49,685 nucleotides of DNA. It comes from Bacillota bacterium. Its GTDB lineage: Bacteria; Bacillota; Clostridia; Acetivibrionales; DTU013. A program made the translations under genes and the position numbers. Of this stretch, positions 16,599 through 25,106 are shown one piece after another. The number at the start of each line of letters is the position of its first letter. The stretch's first letter is position 1. The stretch spans positions 1-49,685 of the forward strand of contig JAEYOM010000121.1 of the NCBI GenBank assembly GCA_023411715.1. Direction: 5' to 3'. The notes beneath the pieces were generated by a model. The model was given only the letters and a program-made list of their open reading frames with translations. It made no database searches and was not told the origin of the DNA.

Positions 16599-17441
16599 TC
16601 ATTTAGCTTTCACATCAATACTCCATCCATTGATGTTTTCGACATATTTCTGCGCGGAGTCTACCGTATTTACCTGGCTTATGCTGAAGGTAGACGGATC
16701 GACATCTGTATTCGCTGTAAAGACCAAAGTGCAGACATCGACGTTTTTCCCGGAGTATCCCGGCTTGTCACCTATCATCGTCGCGCCGATCAGCAGGTTG
16801 TTGGGACTGTCCTTTTTGAAAATAGTACTTATTCCATTTATGGACGATTTCAATCCGCTTTTGTAAGAAACTTTACTCTTATCAAAATTCAGGTTGAACT
16901 GATATCCATACATATCGGAAACTGCTCCGGCATGGATCGTAACAGTGAGCTCCTGCCCTTTCTTTACCTTGGCAGAGGGAGCCTTTGAAGTCTGAGCCGG
17001 ATTGCCGGGCAGGCTTGAATCCGGAATCGTTGCCATTACCGGTTTAGCACCGCTATCCATATTCCTTAATGTATTATTTAGTTTATCTATGGAGGTCTTG
17101 AGCGATATCAGCTCTTTATTGCCGTTTTCCATATCTGAAAATTCCGAGAGCTTTGTAAGAATGCTTTCAAGATCGGACTCCAGATTTTTTATATGTGATT
17201 GATATTCCGGGTCCGCCCCCGCGTTTTGCGCCAAATCGTCTGCAGAACCATTAAGTGCCGCCGACGAGGCTTCAAGAGCTTCAACGCCGGACAAGAACAG
17301 TTCGTTTTGTTTTTGAAAGCTGTCAAGTTTTATAATGATGCTGTTTATAAGAACCCCCGTTACAAGTGTAAAAACAGCCAGAAACAATATACCCGATATA
17401 AGATGCCACTTTTTCTCCGTGATAAAATCTTTCATTTTCAT
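16599..17441 (-). CDS. Membrane-anchored cohesin-domain protein
   Basis: A 280-residue protein with an N-terminal transmembrane anchor (WHLISGILFLAVFTLVTGVLI, about residues 11-31), a long helical coiled-coil stalk (about 35-125), a Pro/Ser/Lys-rich linker and a C-terminal cohesin-like domain (VKKGQELTVTIHA...YGYQFNLNFDKSKVSY... to the end). Cohesins bind dockerins, so this resembles a minimal one-cohesin surface anchor. The start is set by gagagggga upstream of the ATG; the longer frame has no such site. The gene is 108 bases downstream of the dockerin esterase on the same strand, so the two are probably a functional pair. Such domains can also occur outside cellulosomes. Confidence 0.78.
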   Translation of the reverse strand: MKMKDFITEKKWHLISGILFLAVFTLVTGVLINSIIIKLDSFQKQNELFLSGVEALEASSAALNGSADDLAQNAGADPEYQSHIKNLESDLESILTKLSEFSDMENGNKELISLKTSIDKLNNTLRNMDSGAKPVMATIPDSSLPGNPAQTSKAPSAKVKKGQELTVTIHAGAVSDMYGYQFNLNFDKSKVSYKSGLKSSINGISTIFKKDSPNNLLIGATMIGDKPGYSGKNVDVCTLVFTANTDVDPSTFSISQVNTVDSAQKYVENINGWSIDVKAK

Positions 17442-17549
17442 GATTATCCCCTCTCTCATCAGGTATTGCCGTACCGCGTAATCCGGGAAATACAAGTAAA
17501 GGGTAATACGCCGCAAGTGATACCTGCGGCGTATTTCAAGCAATCCAGT

Positions 17550-19454
17550 TTAAACGATCAGTCTGGCAACAGTCACGATATCAGCAATGTCGATTGCCTT
17601 ATTCTTGTTGTAGTCGAAGAACCTGGCTTTTGTCCAAAGCGTATCACCCTTCTTCACACCGAACATATCGATGACGTTGGAGAGATCAAGCAGTGTTACC
17701 TTGCCGTCTGCATCCGTATCGCCCGGATAGCCGCTGGTTGTAAAGCTGGTCGAACCATAAGCTGTCAATACGACCTTTTCCCCCGTGGAAGTCTTGAAAA
17801 CATAATATGCGGCTGCTGAAATAGAATTGTCGGCATTCTGGATGTCTGCGTCCTCCTTGGCTCTGAAACGCAGGCTTACGAGGTCCTTGGCCTTATAATC
17901 GGGAATCATTAACGTAAGCTTTACCTTTCCGTCTCCATTATCGCTGGTAAGGTAAGTAACGCCGTCTATATAAGAATCCTGGGATGGATCTGCGCCAAGG
18001 TTGCCGGCATATTCGAATTTATTCTGGTCGTATTCAAGGACGAAGCTCGCCGCATTGGAGGTTGTCGTCTGAACAAAGGAAGCCTTTACATCGAAATAAT
18101 CTCCCTTTTTGACCAGATTTGCAGTGGTTGTAATATCCAGGGGCTGAACGTTGCTCTGTTTTGCAATCCACTCGAAGATGGTCTCGCCGTCTTCGTCCAC
18201 AACAATATTGTTGTAAATATAGTTCCATGCATCGTGAGCGCCATAATAATTTTTTCCGTCGAAAACGGGGCCCGCGGGAAACAGCTTCATCTTCGCGTCA
18301 ACACCTGCCGCAAGCAGGTTGTTAAGAGCGGTAGGAAAGCCAGAGGCGGCCCAGTCCGATGTGCTGCCCACAAGATACACGGGGAAGCCCTTTTCGGCGA
18401 TTGTCTGTGCCTGTGCCGCATCTATGTTGCCTCCGGAGCAGAGGATCGCCGCGGCGTAGTCAATCTTATTTTCGGTCGTAGATGTTATCAGGGGAATTGT
18501 CATGCCGGTGCCCATCGAAAGCCCTCCGACATAAATCCTGCTGGTGTCAATATTATTTTCTTCGATCACCGTTTTGATAAGTGCTTCCATATCGTTTAGT
18601 CTATTGGCGCTCCATCCGGCCGTAGTCGATTGCGGGGCCAGGACATAGCAGCCGCCGAGGGCTGTCTGGAATTCCTTGTCCGCGAACGCAAGGGCCCTAT
18701 TGCCTATGAGATTGCCGCCCGGGTTAGCGCCGTGATAACGTTCTCCCGTGCCATGAAACCAGACCAATAACGGTCTTTTATTATCCTCGCTCGCGTTTGC
18801 GGGGGTATACAGCGAGTACTGGCCTCCGCCGGGAGCATCCGAGATCTTAAACTGTTCGAATATGGGATCGTGCTTTGTTTCACCCTGGACATAAGAAGCC
18901 GCCGCTATGCCGGGAATTTCCTTTTCTTGCTTAATGTCAAGCTCTATACTGGCATAGGCAATATATCCGCCTGCCGTGTACCACGCTGCGCGGGTAGCGG
19001 GAACGTCATACCTGTTAGCGCTGCTGGCTCCGCTTGGCTCAGTTCTGGTCTCCCATTCAATGTCGATTTTGACATATTTGCCATTGTCGACCCTATTCCC
19101 GTCGGCATCCGAAACATAGGCGTCAACAATATTCCATTTGGCCCATCCATCTCCGAGAGCGTAACTCTCTTTTTCAGGATCCCAAGCGAAATTTCCAAAA
19201 GAGCCCTGAACACTGCCGTCATATTCGGTTACCCTGGCTTTTGCGTAGAAGGTGTCCTTATCGACGGCACCGGCGGGCAGATTGACACCCATATCGATCA
19301 GAGCACCTGAGAAGTAATATCCGGGATTGCATGCTGTCCTCAAAGCGTTGAAATAAATCACGTTATTGCTGGCGGGAATATTATCAGCCATTCCCGGTAC
19401 TGCTAAGGAAAATACCATGACCAACACCATGACGACCGTTAAAAGTTTTTTCAC
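17550..19454 (-). CDS. Secreted dockerin-bearing esterase
   Basis: A 634-residue exported enzyme. A signal peptide (LLTVVMVLVMVFSLAVPGMA) is followed by an Ig-like N-terminal domain of the EstA type (about 25-190) and an alpha/beta-hydrolase domain (about 200-430). The nucleophile is in GLSMGTG (about 312), a likely acid near GSTSDW and the His in YYGAHDAW (about 405). Then come a cohesin-like beta domain (about 440-565) and a C-terminal type I dockerin. The dockerin has two calcium repeats (GDTDADGKVTLLDL and FDYNKNKAIDIADI). The start is GTG, chosen because gggagg precedes it. Likely substrate: ester groups on plant polysaccharides. Confidence 0.85.
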   Translation of the reverse strand: MKKLLTVVMVLVMVFSLAVPGMADNIPASNNVIYFNALRTACNPGYYFSGALIDMGVNLPAGAVDKDTFYAKARVTEYDGSVQGSFGNFAWDPEKESYALGDGWAKWNIVDAYVSDADGNRVDNGKYVKIDIEWETRTEPSGASSANRYDVPATRAAWYTAGGYIAYASIELDIKQEKEIPGIAAASYVQGETKHDPIFEQFKISDAPGGGQYSLYTPANASEDNKRPLLVWFHGTGERYHGANPGGNLIGNRALAFADKEFQTALGGCYVLAPQSTTAGWSANRLNDMEALIKTVIEENNIDTSRIYVGGLSMGTGMTIPLITSTTENKIDYAAAILCSGGNIDAAQAQTIAEKGFPVYLVGSTSDWAASGFPTALNNLLAAGVDAKMKLFPAGPVFDGKNYYGAHDAWNYIYNNIVVDEDGETIFEWIAKQSNVQPLDITTTANLVKKGDYFDVKASFVQTTTSNAASFVLEYDQNKFEYAGNLGADPSQDSYIDGVTYLTSDNGDGKVKLTLMIPDYKAKDLVSLRFRAKEDADIQNADNSISAAAYYVFKTSTGEKVVLTAYGSTSFTTSGYPGDTDADGKVTLLDLSNVIDMFGVKKGDTLWTKARFFDYNKNKAIDIADIVTVARLIV

Positions 19455-19610
19455 AGTTAATACCTCCCAAAATAAATATTGTCCTCTTTTATTCTGAGGT
19501 TGGGGTTCCTCGTTTTCAGCCTCGTTACTGACGCGCAGCGTGGCTAAGCGCCTCTGGTACAGGTGAGGTTCCTTCATTGATTTGCCATAGCATACCCCCT
19601 TTTAATTACA
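19455..19610 (-). promoter_or_regulatory. GC-rich structured leader of the esterase gene
   Basis: About 110 bases upstream of the GTG are much richer in GC than the flanking AT-rich DNA and contain several pairable segments (GAGGAACCCC, AACCTC, CCAGAGGCG, GAGGCTG). The composition and repeated GAGG/CCTC blocks suggest a folded 5' leader. No known riboswitch class was recognised. Confidence 0.3.
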
Positions 19611-19816
19611 AAAATACCATAAATTACATATCAAAACAACCATATCATATTATTTAGAAGTGTCAATCATTTCGGGCCTTTTGGGCTTTTTCTTCTACCT
19701 TTTTGTCAAATTTTTATATTTTCCACTCGTGTAGTTTTGCGATATGTTATTAAACAGTTCTCCTGAACAAACGCTCATTATTTCATCAATAAATTGATTG
19801 ACAAATTAAGTCATAG

Positions 19817-19868
19817 GTAATATATTACTAATAGGGGTAATATATTACTAATAGGGGTAATATATTAC
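19817..19868. promoter_or_regulatory. Triple palindromic operator of MarR regulator
   Basis: GTAATATATTAC, a perfect 12-bp palindrome, occurs three times, starting at 19817, 19837 and 19857. The spacing is exactly 20 bases, close to two helical turns, so all copies face the same side. The set ends 20 bases before the MarR start codon at 19889, the usual place for an autoregulatory MarR operator. Confidence 0.75.
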
Positions 19869-19888
19869 CTATGGATCGGAGAATTACT

Positions 19889-20347
19889 ATGGACGATAAA
19901 AAGCGCTCAGTTGAATTTAATAAGCAAGCACTCATATTTGCGAACTTCTTCCTGATCGCCAACAAAATGCAGGTCGTTTGTGATCAATACCTCAAAAAAT
20001 CCGGCTTAACCACAAAGCAATGGTTTTTATTAGCTGCGGTAAAGCAATCCAGGGAAGTATCTCCGACACTCAGCGATGTCGGACAGTTAATAGGATGTTC
20101 ACGTCAGAACGTTAAGCAGCTTGCCTTGAAGCTGGAGGAAAAAGGCTTTTTGAAAATGGAGCAGGATCTCAGGGCAGTCCGGCTGACATTAACAGATAAA
20201 TGCCGTGATTTCTGGGAAAAGCGCGAAACTCAGGATGAACAGTATATTGCGGATCTGTTCAAATATCTTGAAGAAGCGGATGCTGAATCGTTGTCCGGGA
20301 ACATGGTAAAGGTTTTGAAAAGAATAAATGAGATCGCCGCTGATTAG
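19889..20347 (+). CDS. MarR family transcriptional regulator
   Basis: A 152-residue MarR protein. It has an N-terminal dimerisation helix (FANFFLIANKMQVVCDQYL), the winged helix (SPTLSDVGQLIGCSRQNVKQLALKLEEKGFLKME, about 52-86) and a C-terminal helix pair. The ATG at 19889 is preferred to 19871 because cggag lies 8 bases upstream. A three-site palindromic operator immediately precedes it. The target was probably the DUF6544 gene just downstream, which is now broken. Confidence 0.88.
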   Translation: MDDKKRSVEFNKQALIFANFFLIANKMQVVCDQYLKKSGLTTKQWFLLAAVKQSREVSPTLSDVGQLIGCSRQNVKQLALKLEEKGFLKMEQDLRAVRLTLTDKCRDFWEKRETQDEQYIADLFKYLEEADAESLSGNMVKVLKRINEIAAD

Positions 20348-20373
20348 GTTTATTGGGAAGCGCAGGTGCAGTT

Positions 20374-20942
20374 ATGTTAAGAAAGTACATACTTATAGGG
20401 CTTTTAGTGTTGCTGGCCGTTTTGGTCTACCTGTCCCAGAGTCTGGCCAGGGAGTATAGAAAGAGTGTTAATAAAGGCTTTACATTCCTATACAGATGAA
20501 AAGGCAAGCATGCTGGCAAAGGTTTTGGGCCTGGTTCCGGCGGTGGATGTTAAGGGAAATGAAATGAGGATAAGCGATACGGTTACCCTGCTCAACGACA
20601 TGTGTCTTTTTTCGCCTGCAGCCCTCATTGACAGGCGGATACAGTGGGAATTGACAGATGATAAAACCGTAAAGGCTGTTTTTAAGACTGAATATTGTAC
20701 TGTAAGCGCTCTTTTGTTCTTTAATGAACAGGGAGAATTGGTCAATTTCGTAACTGATGACAGGTACGATGTGGGCAGGGACGCTACTGCAAAAAAATTC
20801 AGGTGGTCGACGCCGGTCAGAGGATACGGCCGCCGTCAGCGAACAGGAGTACAATGACTACGCTACTCAGAATATGATTGACCGGCTGTATGGCAAGCCT
20901 ATAGATGCCAGATTTATAAACGCTAAGAATGGAGATGTGTAA
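20374..20942 (+). pseudogene. DUF6544-family membrane protein, disrupted
   Basis: Three reading frames carry pieces of one damaged locus. 20374-20499 gives a membrane anchor (ILIGLLVLLAVLVYL) then loses frame. 20465-20857 gives the conserved DUF6544 core (LAKVLGLVPAVDVKGNE, LNDMCLFSPAALID, LFFNEQGELVNFVTDDRYD, WSTPVRGYG). A third frame up to 20942 gives EQEYNDYATQNMIDRLYGKP and a stop. About 100 residues expected between the anchor and the core are missing, as is the normal C-terminus. The last piece was not recognised and may come from another gene. The MarR gene upstream is intact. Confidence 0.65.
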
Positions 20943-20944
20943 TT

Positions 20945-21607
20945 ATGAAAAACATATTGATAATTGATGATGATTTACATATTGGAAATGTACTAGAAGA
21001 AACGCTTACCAATGAGGGCTATGGTGTTACTCGTGCATATTCCGGAACAGAAGCTTTATTTGTCCTTTCACAATCAAAGCCAGACCTTGTCCTCCTTGAC
21101 TTAATGTTGCCTGGATTAAGCGGAGAAGAAGTATTGCCGCATATCAAAGGTATTCCTGTTATTGTCATAAGTGCAAAAGTCGATATTGATAACAAGGTTG
21201 AACTATTACTTGGGGGTGCGGTTGACTATGTGACAAAGCCTTTCCATACGAAAGAGTTATTGGCTCGTATTTCAGCACATCTTCGTAGCTTTGATAATTC
21301 CGTAAAAGCGGAGATCTTATCTTTTGACAATATTGAGCTTCATACAGATACGCATCAAGTCCATATTGAAAATACTGAAATTAAACTAACAAGGACGGAA
21401 TATGCCATTTTAAAATTTTTAATGCAGAATCAGACGCAGGTAGTCACAAAAACTACCCTGCTTGACCGCATTAGTGATGATACACCCGATTGCACGGAAA
21501 ATTCACTGAAAATCCATATCGGTAATTTGCGAAAGAAACTTCGTGACATAAATGGAAAAGATTATATTGAAGCAGTATGGGGAATTGGTTTTAAATTGGA
21601 AGCATAA
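20945..21607 (+). CDS. OmpR-type response regulator
   Basis: A 220-residue regulator. The receiver domain (1-115) has the acidic pair IIDDD, phosphoacceptor Asp in LVLLDLMLPG (about 53) and Lys in VTKPF. The C-terminal winged helix (about 125-220) ends in the usual DYIEAVWGIGFKL. It is followed by an ABC transporter and then by a sensor kinase, the organisation of antimicrobial-peptide sensing and detoxification cassettes. The genes from here to 24350 are visibly more AT-rich than their neighbours. Four TCTTTAC repeats after the gene are its likely binding sites. Confidence 0.9.
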   Translation: MKNILIIDDDLHIGNVLEETLTNEGYGVTRAYSGTEALFVLSQSKPDLVLLDLMLPGLSGEEVLPHIKGIPVIVISAKVDIDNKVELLLGGAVDYVTKPFHTKELLARISAHLRSFDNSVKAEILSFDNIELHTDTHQVHIENTEIKLTRTEYAILKFLMQNQTQVVTKTTLLDRISDDTPDCTENSLKIHIGNLRKKLRDINGKDYIEAVWGIGFKLEA

Positions 21608-21612
21608 TAAAA

Positions 21613-21654
21613 TCTTTACGATTTCTTTACTATTTTCTTTACCGTTTTCTTTAC
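21613..21654 (+). promoter_or_regulatory. Four direct repeats, likely response-regulator operator
   Basis: TCTTTAC occurs at 21613, 21624, 21636 and 21648, i.e. every 11-12 bases, so on one face of the helix. A -10-like gataaaat follows at about 21662. The array lies between the regulator gene and the ABC genes it would control. OmpR-type regulators commonly bind such direct repeats. Confidence 0.65.
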
Positions 21655-21700
21655 TATTTGGCGATAAAATATCAGCATTAAACATAAGGAGGTAAAAACT

Positions 21701-22615
21701 ATGGAGTATGTTCTTAAAACAAATGCTTTAAAAAAATGTTATAGTAATTATAAAGCATTGAATGGACTTACTATGAATGTTCCGAAAGGAGCAATCTATG
21801 GTTTTGTCGGTAAAAATGGTGCTGGTAAAACAACTTTGATTCGTCTTATTTGTGGACTACAAGAGCCGACAGACGGCGAATTCTCAATTTATGGTATCAG
21901 CAATAAGCAGAAAGAAATAGTGAAATCCCGCCGTAGAATTGGTGCGGTGATTGAAACACCGTCTATTTATCTTGATATTACCGCTGAGGATAATTTAAAA
22001 GAACAGTATCGTGTTCTTGGACTACCGTCATTTGATGGTATATCAGATATATTAAAGCTTGTTGGTCTTGAGAATACAGGTAAGAAAAAAGCAAAAAATT
22101 TCTCTCTTGGTATGCGGCAGCGATTAGGCATTGCCATTGCTCTTGCAGGCGACCCCGATTTTCTCGTTTTGGATGAGCCTGTAAATGGGTTAGACCCGCA
22201 GGGCATTGTTGAAATGCGAGAGCTTATCTTAAAACTTAATCGTGAGCATAGAATTACCGTGCTTATTTCAAGCCATATTCTCGACGAATTAGCAAGATTG
22301 GCTACTCATTTCGGTTTTATTGATAACGGGCAGATGGTAAAAGAAATTAGTGCTACTGAATTAGGAGCTGCCTGTCGCAAGTGTATTCATTTATCAGTAT
22401 CAAATACAAAAGTGTTGAGCCGAGTGTTGGATGAAATTGGGCTTGAATATACCATTCTTTCCGACAGAGAAGCAGATGTTTTTGGGGAAATCAGCGTAAC
22501 AGAATTGACCTTAAAACTTTCAGCACAGAATTGTGAAGTCAAGTCAATGCAAGAGCGTGATGAGAGCCTTGAAAACTATTACATCAATCTTGTGGGAGGT
22601 GTTAAAAATGAGTAA
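21701..22615 (+). CDS. ABC transporter ATP-binding protein (BcrA-like)
   Basis: A 304-residue ATPase. Walker A is GKNGAGKTT (about 38-46), the signature region FSLGMRQRLGIA, Walker B FLVLDEPVNGLDPQG, and the H-loop ISSHILDE; all are intact. The C-terminal extension (about 215-304) is typical of ATPases of the bacitracin/lantibiotic self-protection type. It overlaps the permease gene by 8 bases. Together they should export or expel a peptide antibiotic. The aaggaggt ribosome binding site is strong. Confidence 0.88.
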   Translation: MEYVLKTNALKKCYSNYKALNGLTMNVPKGAIYGFVGKNGAGKTTLIRLICGLQEPTDGEFSIYGISNKQKEIVKSRRRIGAVIETPSIYLDITAEDNLKEQYRVLGLPSFDGISDILKLVGLENTGKKKAKNFSLGMRQRLGIAIALAGDPDFLVLDEPVNGLDPQGIVEMRELILKLNREHRITVLISSHILDELARLATHFGFIDNGQMVKEISATELGAACRKCIHLSVSNTKVLSRVLDEIGLEYTILSDREADVFGEISVTELTLKLSAQNCEVKSMQERDESLENYYINLVGGVKNE

Positions 22616-23435
22616 GCTTTTATCAGCAAACTTTATGCGTTTATGGAAAAACAAGTGTTTCTGGGGAGGCATAATATTTATGTTGGTTGCCAGTGTGTTT
22701 TTCCCTGTAATGCGGTATGTTGATATGAAACAGTCAGGGTATATCGTTAGCCTTGATAATGGCTTTTTTAGTTGTGCAATTTTTGTTGCAGTTATTCTTT
22801 CTATTTTTTGCAGTTTGTTTGTTGGTACAGAATATAGTGACGGAACAATTCGTAACAAAATCACTATTGGCCATAAAAGGACAGATATCTATTTATCGAA
22901 CCTTTTTACGAATATGATTGTTGGACTGATGATGTGCGCTGTATCCTTTACAGTCTATCTTTGTGTAGGAATACCGTTACTTGGCTTTTTTGAAGCGGAC
23001 ATTATGGTTATCCTTCTGTTTGTAGTTACCGTTATTGTATTATCATTTGCTTTTTCGTCTATTTTTACAATGATTGCTATGATAAATTCAAACAAAGCGA
23101 TTGTTGCGGTCGTGTGTATTTTGACTACATTTTTATTGATATTTGCTGGAACTTATATCAATTCCAGATTGCAAGAGCCGGAGACGTATACCGCCTACAC
23201 CTATTCCATAAATGGGAGGAACACAGACGTTGAAGAAAAAAATCCGAATTATTTAGAGGGAACGGAACGAAAAATCTATCAGTTCCTTTATGATTTTTTA
23301 CCGGGCGGTCAAGTTGTACAGTGTGCATCTATGAAGGCTGAAAATCCACATATGCTTGTTATATACTCTGCAATAATTTTTATGATAACAACATCAGTTG
23401 GTATCGTCATATTCAGACAAAAAGATATAAAGTAG
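22608..23435 (+). CDS. ABC-2 type permease
   Basis: A 275-residue membrane protein with six predicted transmembrane segments (starting WGGIIFMLVASVFFPVM) and an extracellular loop of about 45 residues before the last segment. This is the usual layout of the permease partner of BcrA-like ATPases. The ATG at 22608 is chosen because gtgggaggtg lies just upstream, inside the end of the ATPase gene. Neighbours: regulator, ATPase, kinase. Confidence 0.82.
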   Translation: MSKLLSANFMRLWKNKCFWGGIIFMLVASVFFPVMRYVDMKQSGYIVSLDNGFFSCAIFVAVILSIFCSLFVGTEYSDGTIRNKITIGHKRTDIYLSNLFTNMIVGLMMCAVSFTVYLCVGIPLLGFFEADIMVILLFVVTVIVLSFAFSSIFTMIAMINSNKAIVAVVCILTTFLLIFAGTYINSRLQEPETYTAYTYSINGRNTDVEEKNPNYLEGTERKIYQFLYDFLPGGQVVQCASMKAENPHMLVIYSAIIFMITTSVGIVIFRQKDIK

Positions 23436-23451
23436 AAATAGAGGTGGTATC

Positions 23452-24351
23452 GTGATTTGGCTAATAATTTTATGTACAGTTTTAGCAATAATTGTAGTAA
23501 TACTGAGTACCAAGATTATCTTGATGCGTAAGGCAACCGAAGAAATCTGTACAGAGTTTTCAGAAAAGCTAAAGAGCGATACCAATACCTTAATTTCTAT
23601 TTCAACAAGTGACAAGGCGATGAGCCGCCTTGCAAATGATATAAATGTTCAGCTTAGAGAACTGCGTAAACAACGGCATCGTTTTGTGCAGGGTGATAAA
23701 GAATTAAAAAGTGCAGTCACCAATATTTCACACGATTTGCGTACACCACTTACTGCAATCAACGGCTATTTGGATTTGCTTGATAATGTAGAAAAGAGCG
23801 AAACGGCGGGTCGGTATATAAAAATTATAAAAAATCGTACAGAAGTTTTAAAGCAGCTTACGGAAGAACTGTTCCGTTACTCGGTTATTACATCTCCAGA
23901 GTATGACAACACAACAGAGCTTGTGGCGGTAAACGGTGTTTTGGAAGAAAGTATTATAGACTTTTACGCAGCCTTACAAGAACGAAAAATTACGCCAAAT
24001 ATCAGTATGACTGAAAATAAGGTTATGCGAAAACTTAATCGGGCGGCATTATCTCGTATTTTTTCAAATCTTATAAATAACGTTATTAAGTATAGCGATG
24101 GCGACTTGGATATTACTCTAACTGATACTGGAGAAATAACTTTTTCAAATATGGCTTCGGAGCTAAGTGAAGTACAGGTCGAAAGACTTTTTGACCGCTT
24201 TTATACGGTTGAAAATGCAAGAAAGTCAACAGGACTTGGATTGTCTATTGCAAGAATACTGATCGAGCAAATGAACGGAACAATAACCGCTCAGTATGAA
24301 AATGGAAAGCTAAGCATTTGTATTCAGTTACCCAATATTTCTGACGATTAA
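23452..24351 (+). CDS. Sensor histidine kinase
   Basis: A 299-residue kinase starting at GTG after agaggtgg. One N-terminal transmembrane segment (LIILCTVLAIIVVILS) is followed by a short linker, the dimerisation/phosphoacceptor motif SHDLRTPLTAINGYLDLL (about 96), and an ATPase domain with NLINNVIKYSDGD and STGLGLSIARILIEQ. There is almost no extracellular region, as in kinases that receive their signal from an adjacent ABC transporter. It should phosphorylate the regulator at 20945. Confidence 0.88.
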   Translation: MIWLIILCTVLAIIVVILSTKIILMRKATEEICTEFSEKLKSDTNTLISISTSDKAMSRLANDINVQLRELRKQRHRFVQGDKELKSAVTNISHDLRTPLTAINGYLDLLDNVEKSETAGRYIKIIKNRTEVLKQLTEELFRYSVITSPEYDNTTELVAVNGVLEESIIDFYAALQERKITPNISMTENKVMRKLNRAALSRIFSNLINNVIKYSDGDLDITLTDTGEITFSNMASELSEVQVERLFDRFYTVENARKSTGLGLSIARILIEQMNGTITAQYENGKLSICIQLPNISDD

Positions 24352-24378
24352 AAAGGGTGTGCTGTTGGAACAAACAGA

Positions 24379-24474
24379 ATGGATACGGAATGCAAGCAGG
24401 AAAGTTTAATTGAAGTAAAAAAATTACAGATAACTGTTATCAAAGAGCCGGACGCCCAGACGCAGAGCCGATAA
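24379..24474 (+). CDS. Small conserved-looking ORF of mobile-element type
   Basis: A 31-residue frame starting MDTECKQESLIEVKKLQ and ending before a strong terminator. Short ORFs with a similar EVKKLQITVI core occur in Firmicutes conjugative elements ahead of recombinase genes, from memory. The ribosome binding site is weak. If the recognition is right, this marks the edge of an imported segment carrying the AT-rich regulator/ABC/kinase cassette. It could be a truncated relic. Confidence 0.35.
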   Translation: MDTECKQESLIEVKKLQITVIKEPDAQTQSR

Positions 24475-24503
24475 TCAGAGGGTAAAGCCACGATTATCGG
24501 CTC
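24465..24503 (+). terminator. Terminator after kinase cassette
   Basis: Perfect 12-bp arms GAGCCGATAATC (24465) and GATTATCGGCTC (ending 24503), followed by attttat. Confidence 0.8.
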
Positions 24504-24628
24504 ATTTTATATAAGCAAACAATAGGCAGACAGAAATACTCGAAACAAAAGAGCGGGAATCTCCGAAATACCCTTGACAACACTGCTCAAAGCATTGACG
24601 TTATTCGCCGAAGATATAAGCAGATGGA

Positions 24629-24859
24629 TCAGCCGAACGTCGGAAGGTTGTCCAGGTTATCTTTTTCAGTACCGTTCGGGTCGCTTCTGAGATACTCGCG
24701 CCCATTCCTTGCCCGGCCTACGTTAACTCCTTCGATGAGCCCGTCTTTTGCCATTATTATGGCTTCACTCACCGAATAGACGTTGCCGTTATCGAGCATG
24801 ATGTCGGTTATATCGCCGTCGCCGTTTTTTCTTACTTTTATAATCTCTGCAGTTTCCAT
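24629..24859 (-). CDS. DUF3892-like small protein
   Basis: A 76-residue protein with the features of the DUF3892 family: AEIIKVRKNGDGDITDIMLDN, then a sequence like SVSEAIIMAKDGLIEGVNVG and GREYLRSDPN. It has no known function. The start at 24859 is set by ggaggg upstream; the longer frame has none. It is oriented opposite to the kinase cassette and divergent from the MarR gene. Confidence 0.7.
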   Translation of the reverse strand: METAEIIKVRKNGDGDITDIMLDNGNVYSVSEAIIMAKDGLIEGVNVGRARNGREYLRSDPNGTEKDNLDNLPTFG

Positions 24860-25012
24860 ATTTAATGCCCTCCATATTAATATTGTTGGAGTAAAAACGG
24901 GTTTTATACATTTTTTGTTTATTTCGATCTGAATCACGCATGGCACCGGTACCATTTTTATGCAATTTTCTTATTGACGGTTCCTACTGTTCCGGACTAT
25001 AATTATTTAGCA

Positions 25013-25076
25013 TACGAAATAATCGCATGCGAATATTATGTATACTAAGTAATTATACGAAACAATACGAAATAAT
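25013..25076. promoter_or_regulatory. Direct-repeat candidate operator upstream of MarR gene
   Basis: TACGAAATAAT at 25013, TACGAAACAAT at 25056 and TACGAAATAAT at 25066 lie in the 95 bases before the MarR gene; the last two are 10 bases apart. Their position suggests an operator or overlapping promoter, possibly autoregulatory. Confidence 0.45.
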
Positions 25077-25106
25077 AAGCAATTGGAGAAAATGAGAGGT
25101 GATATT

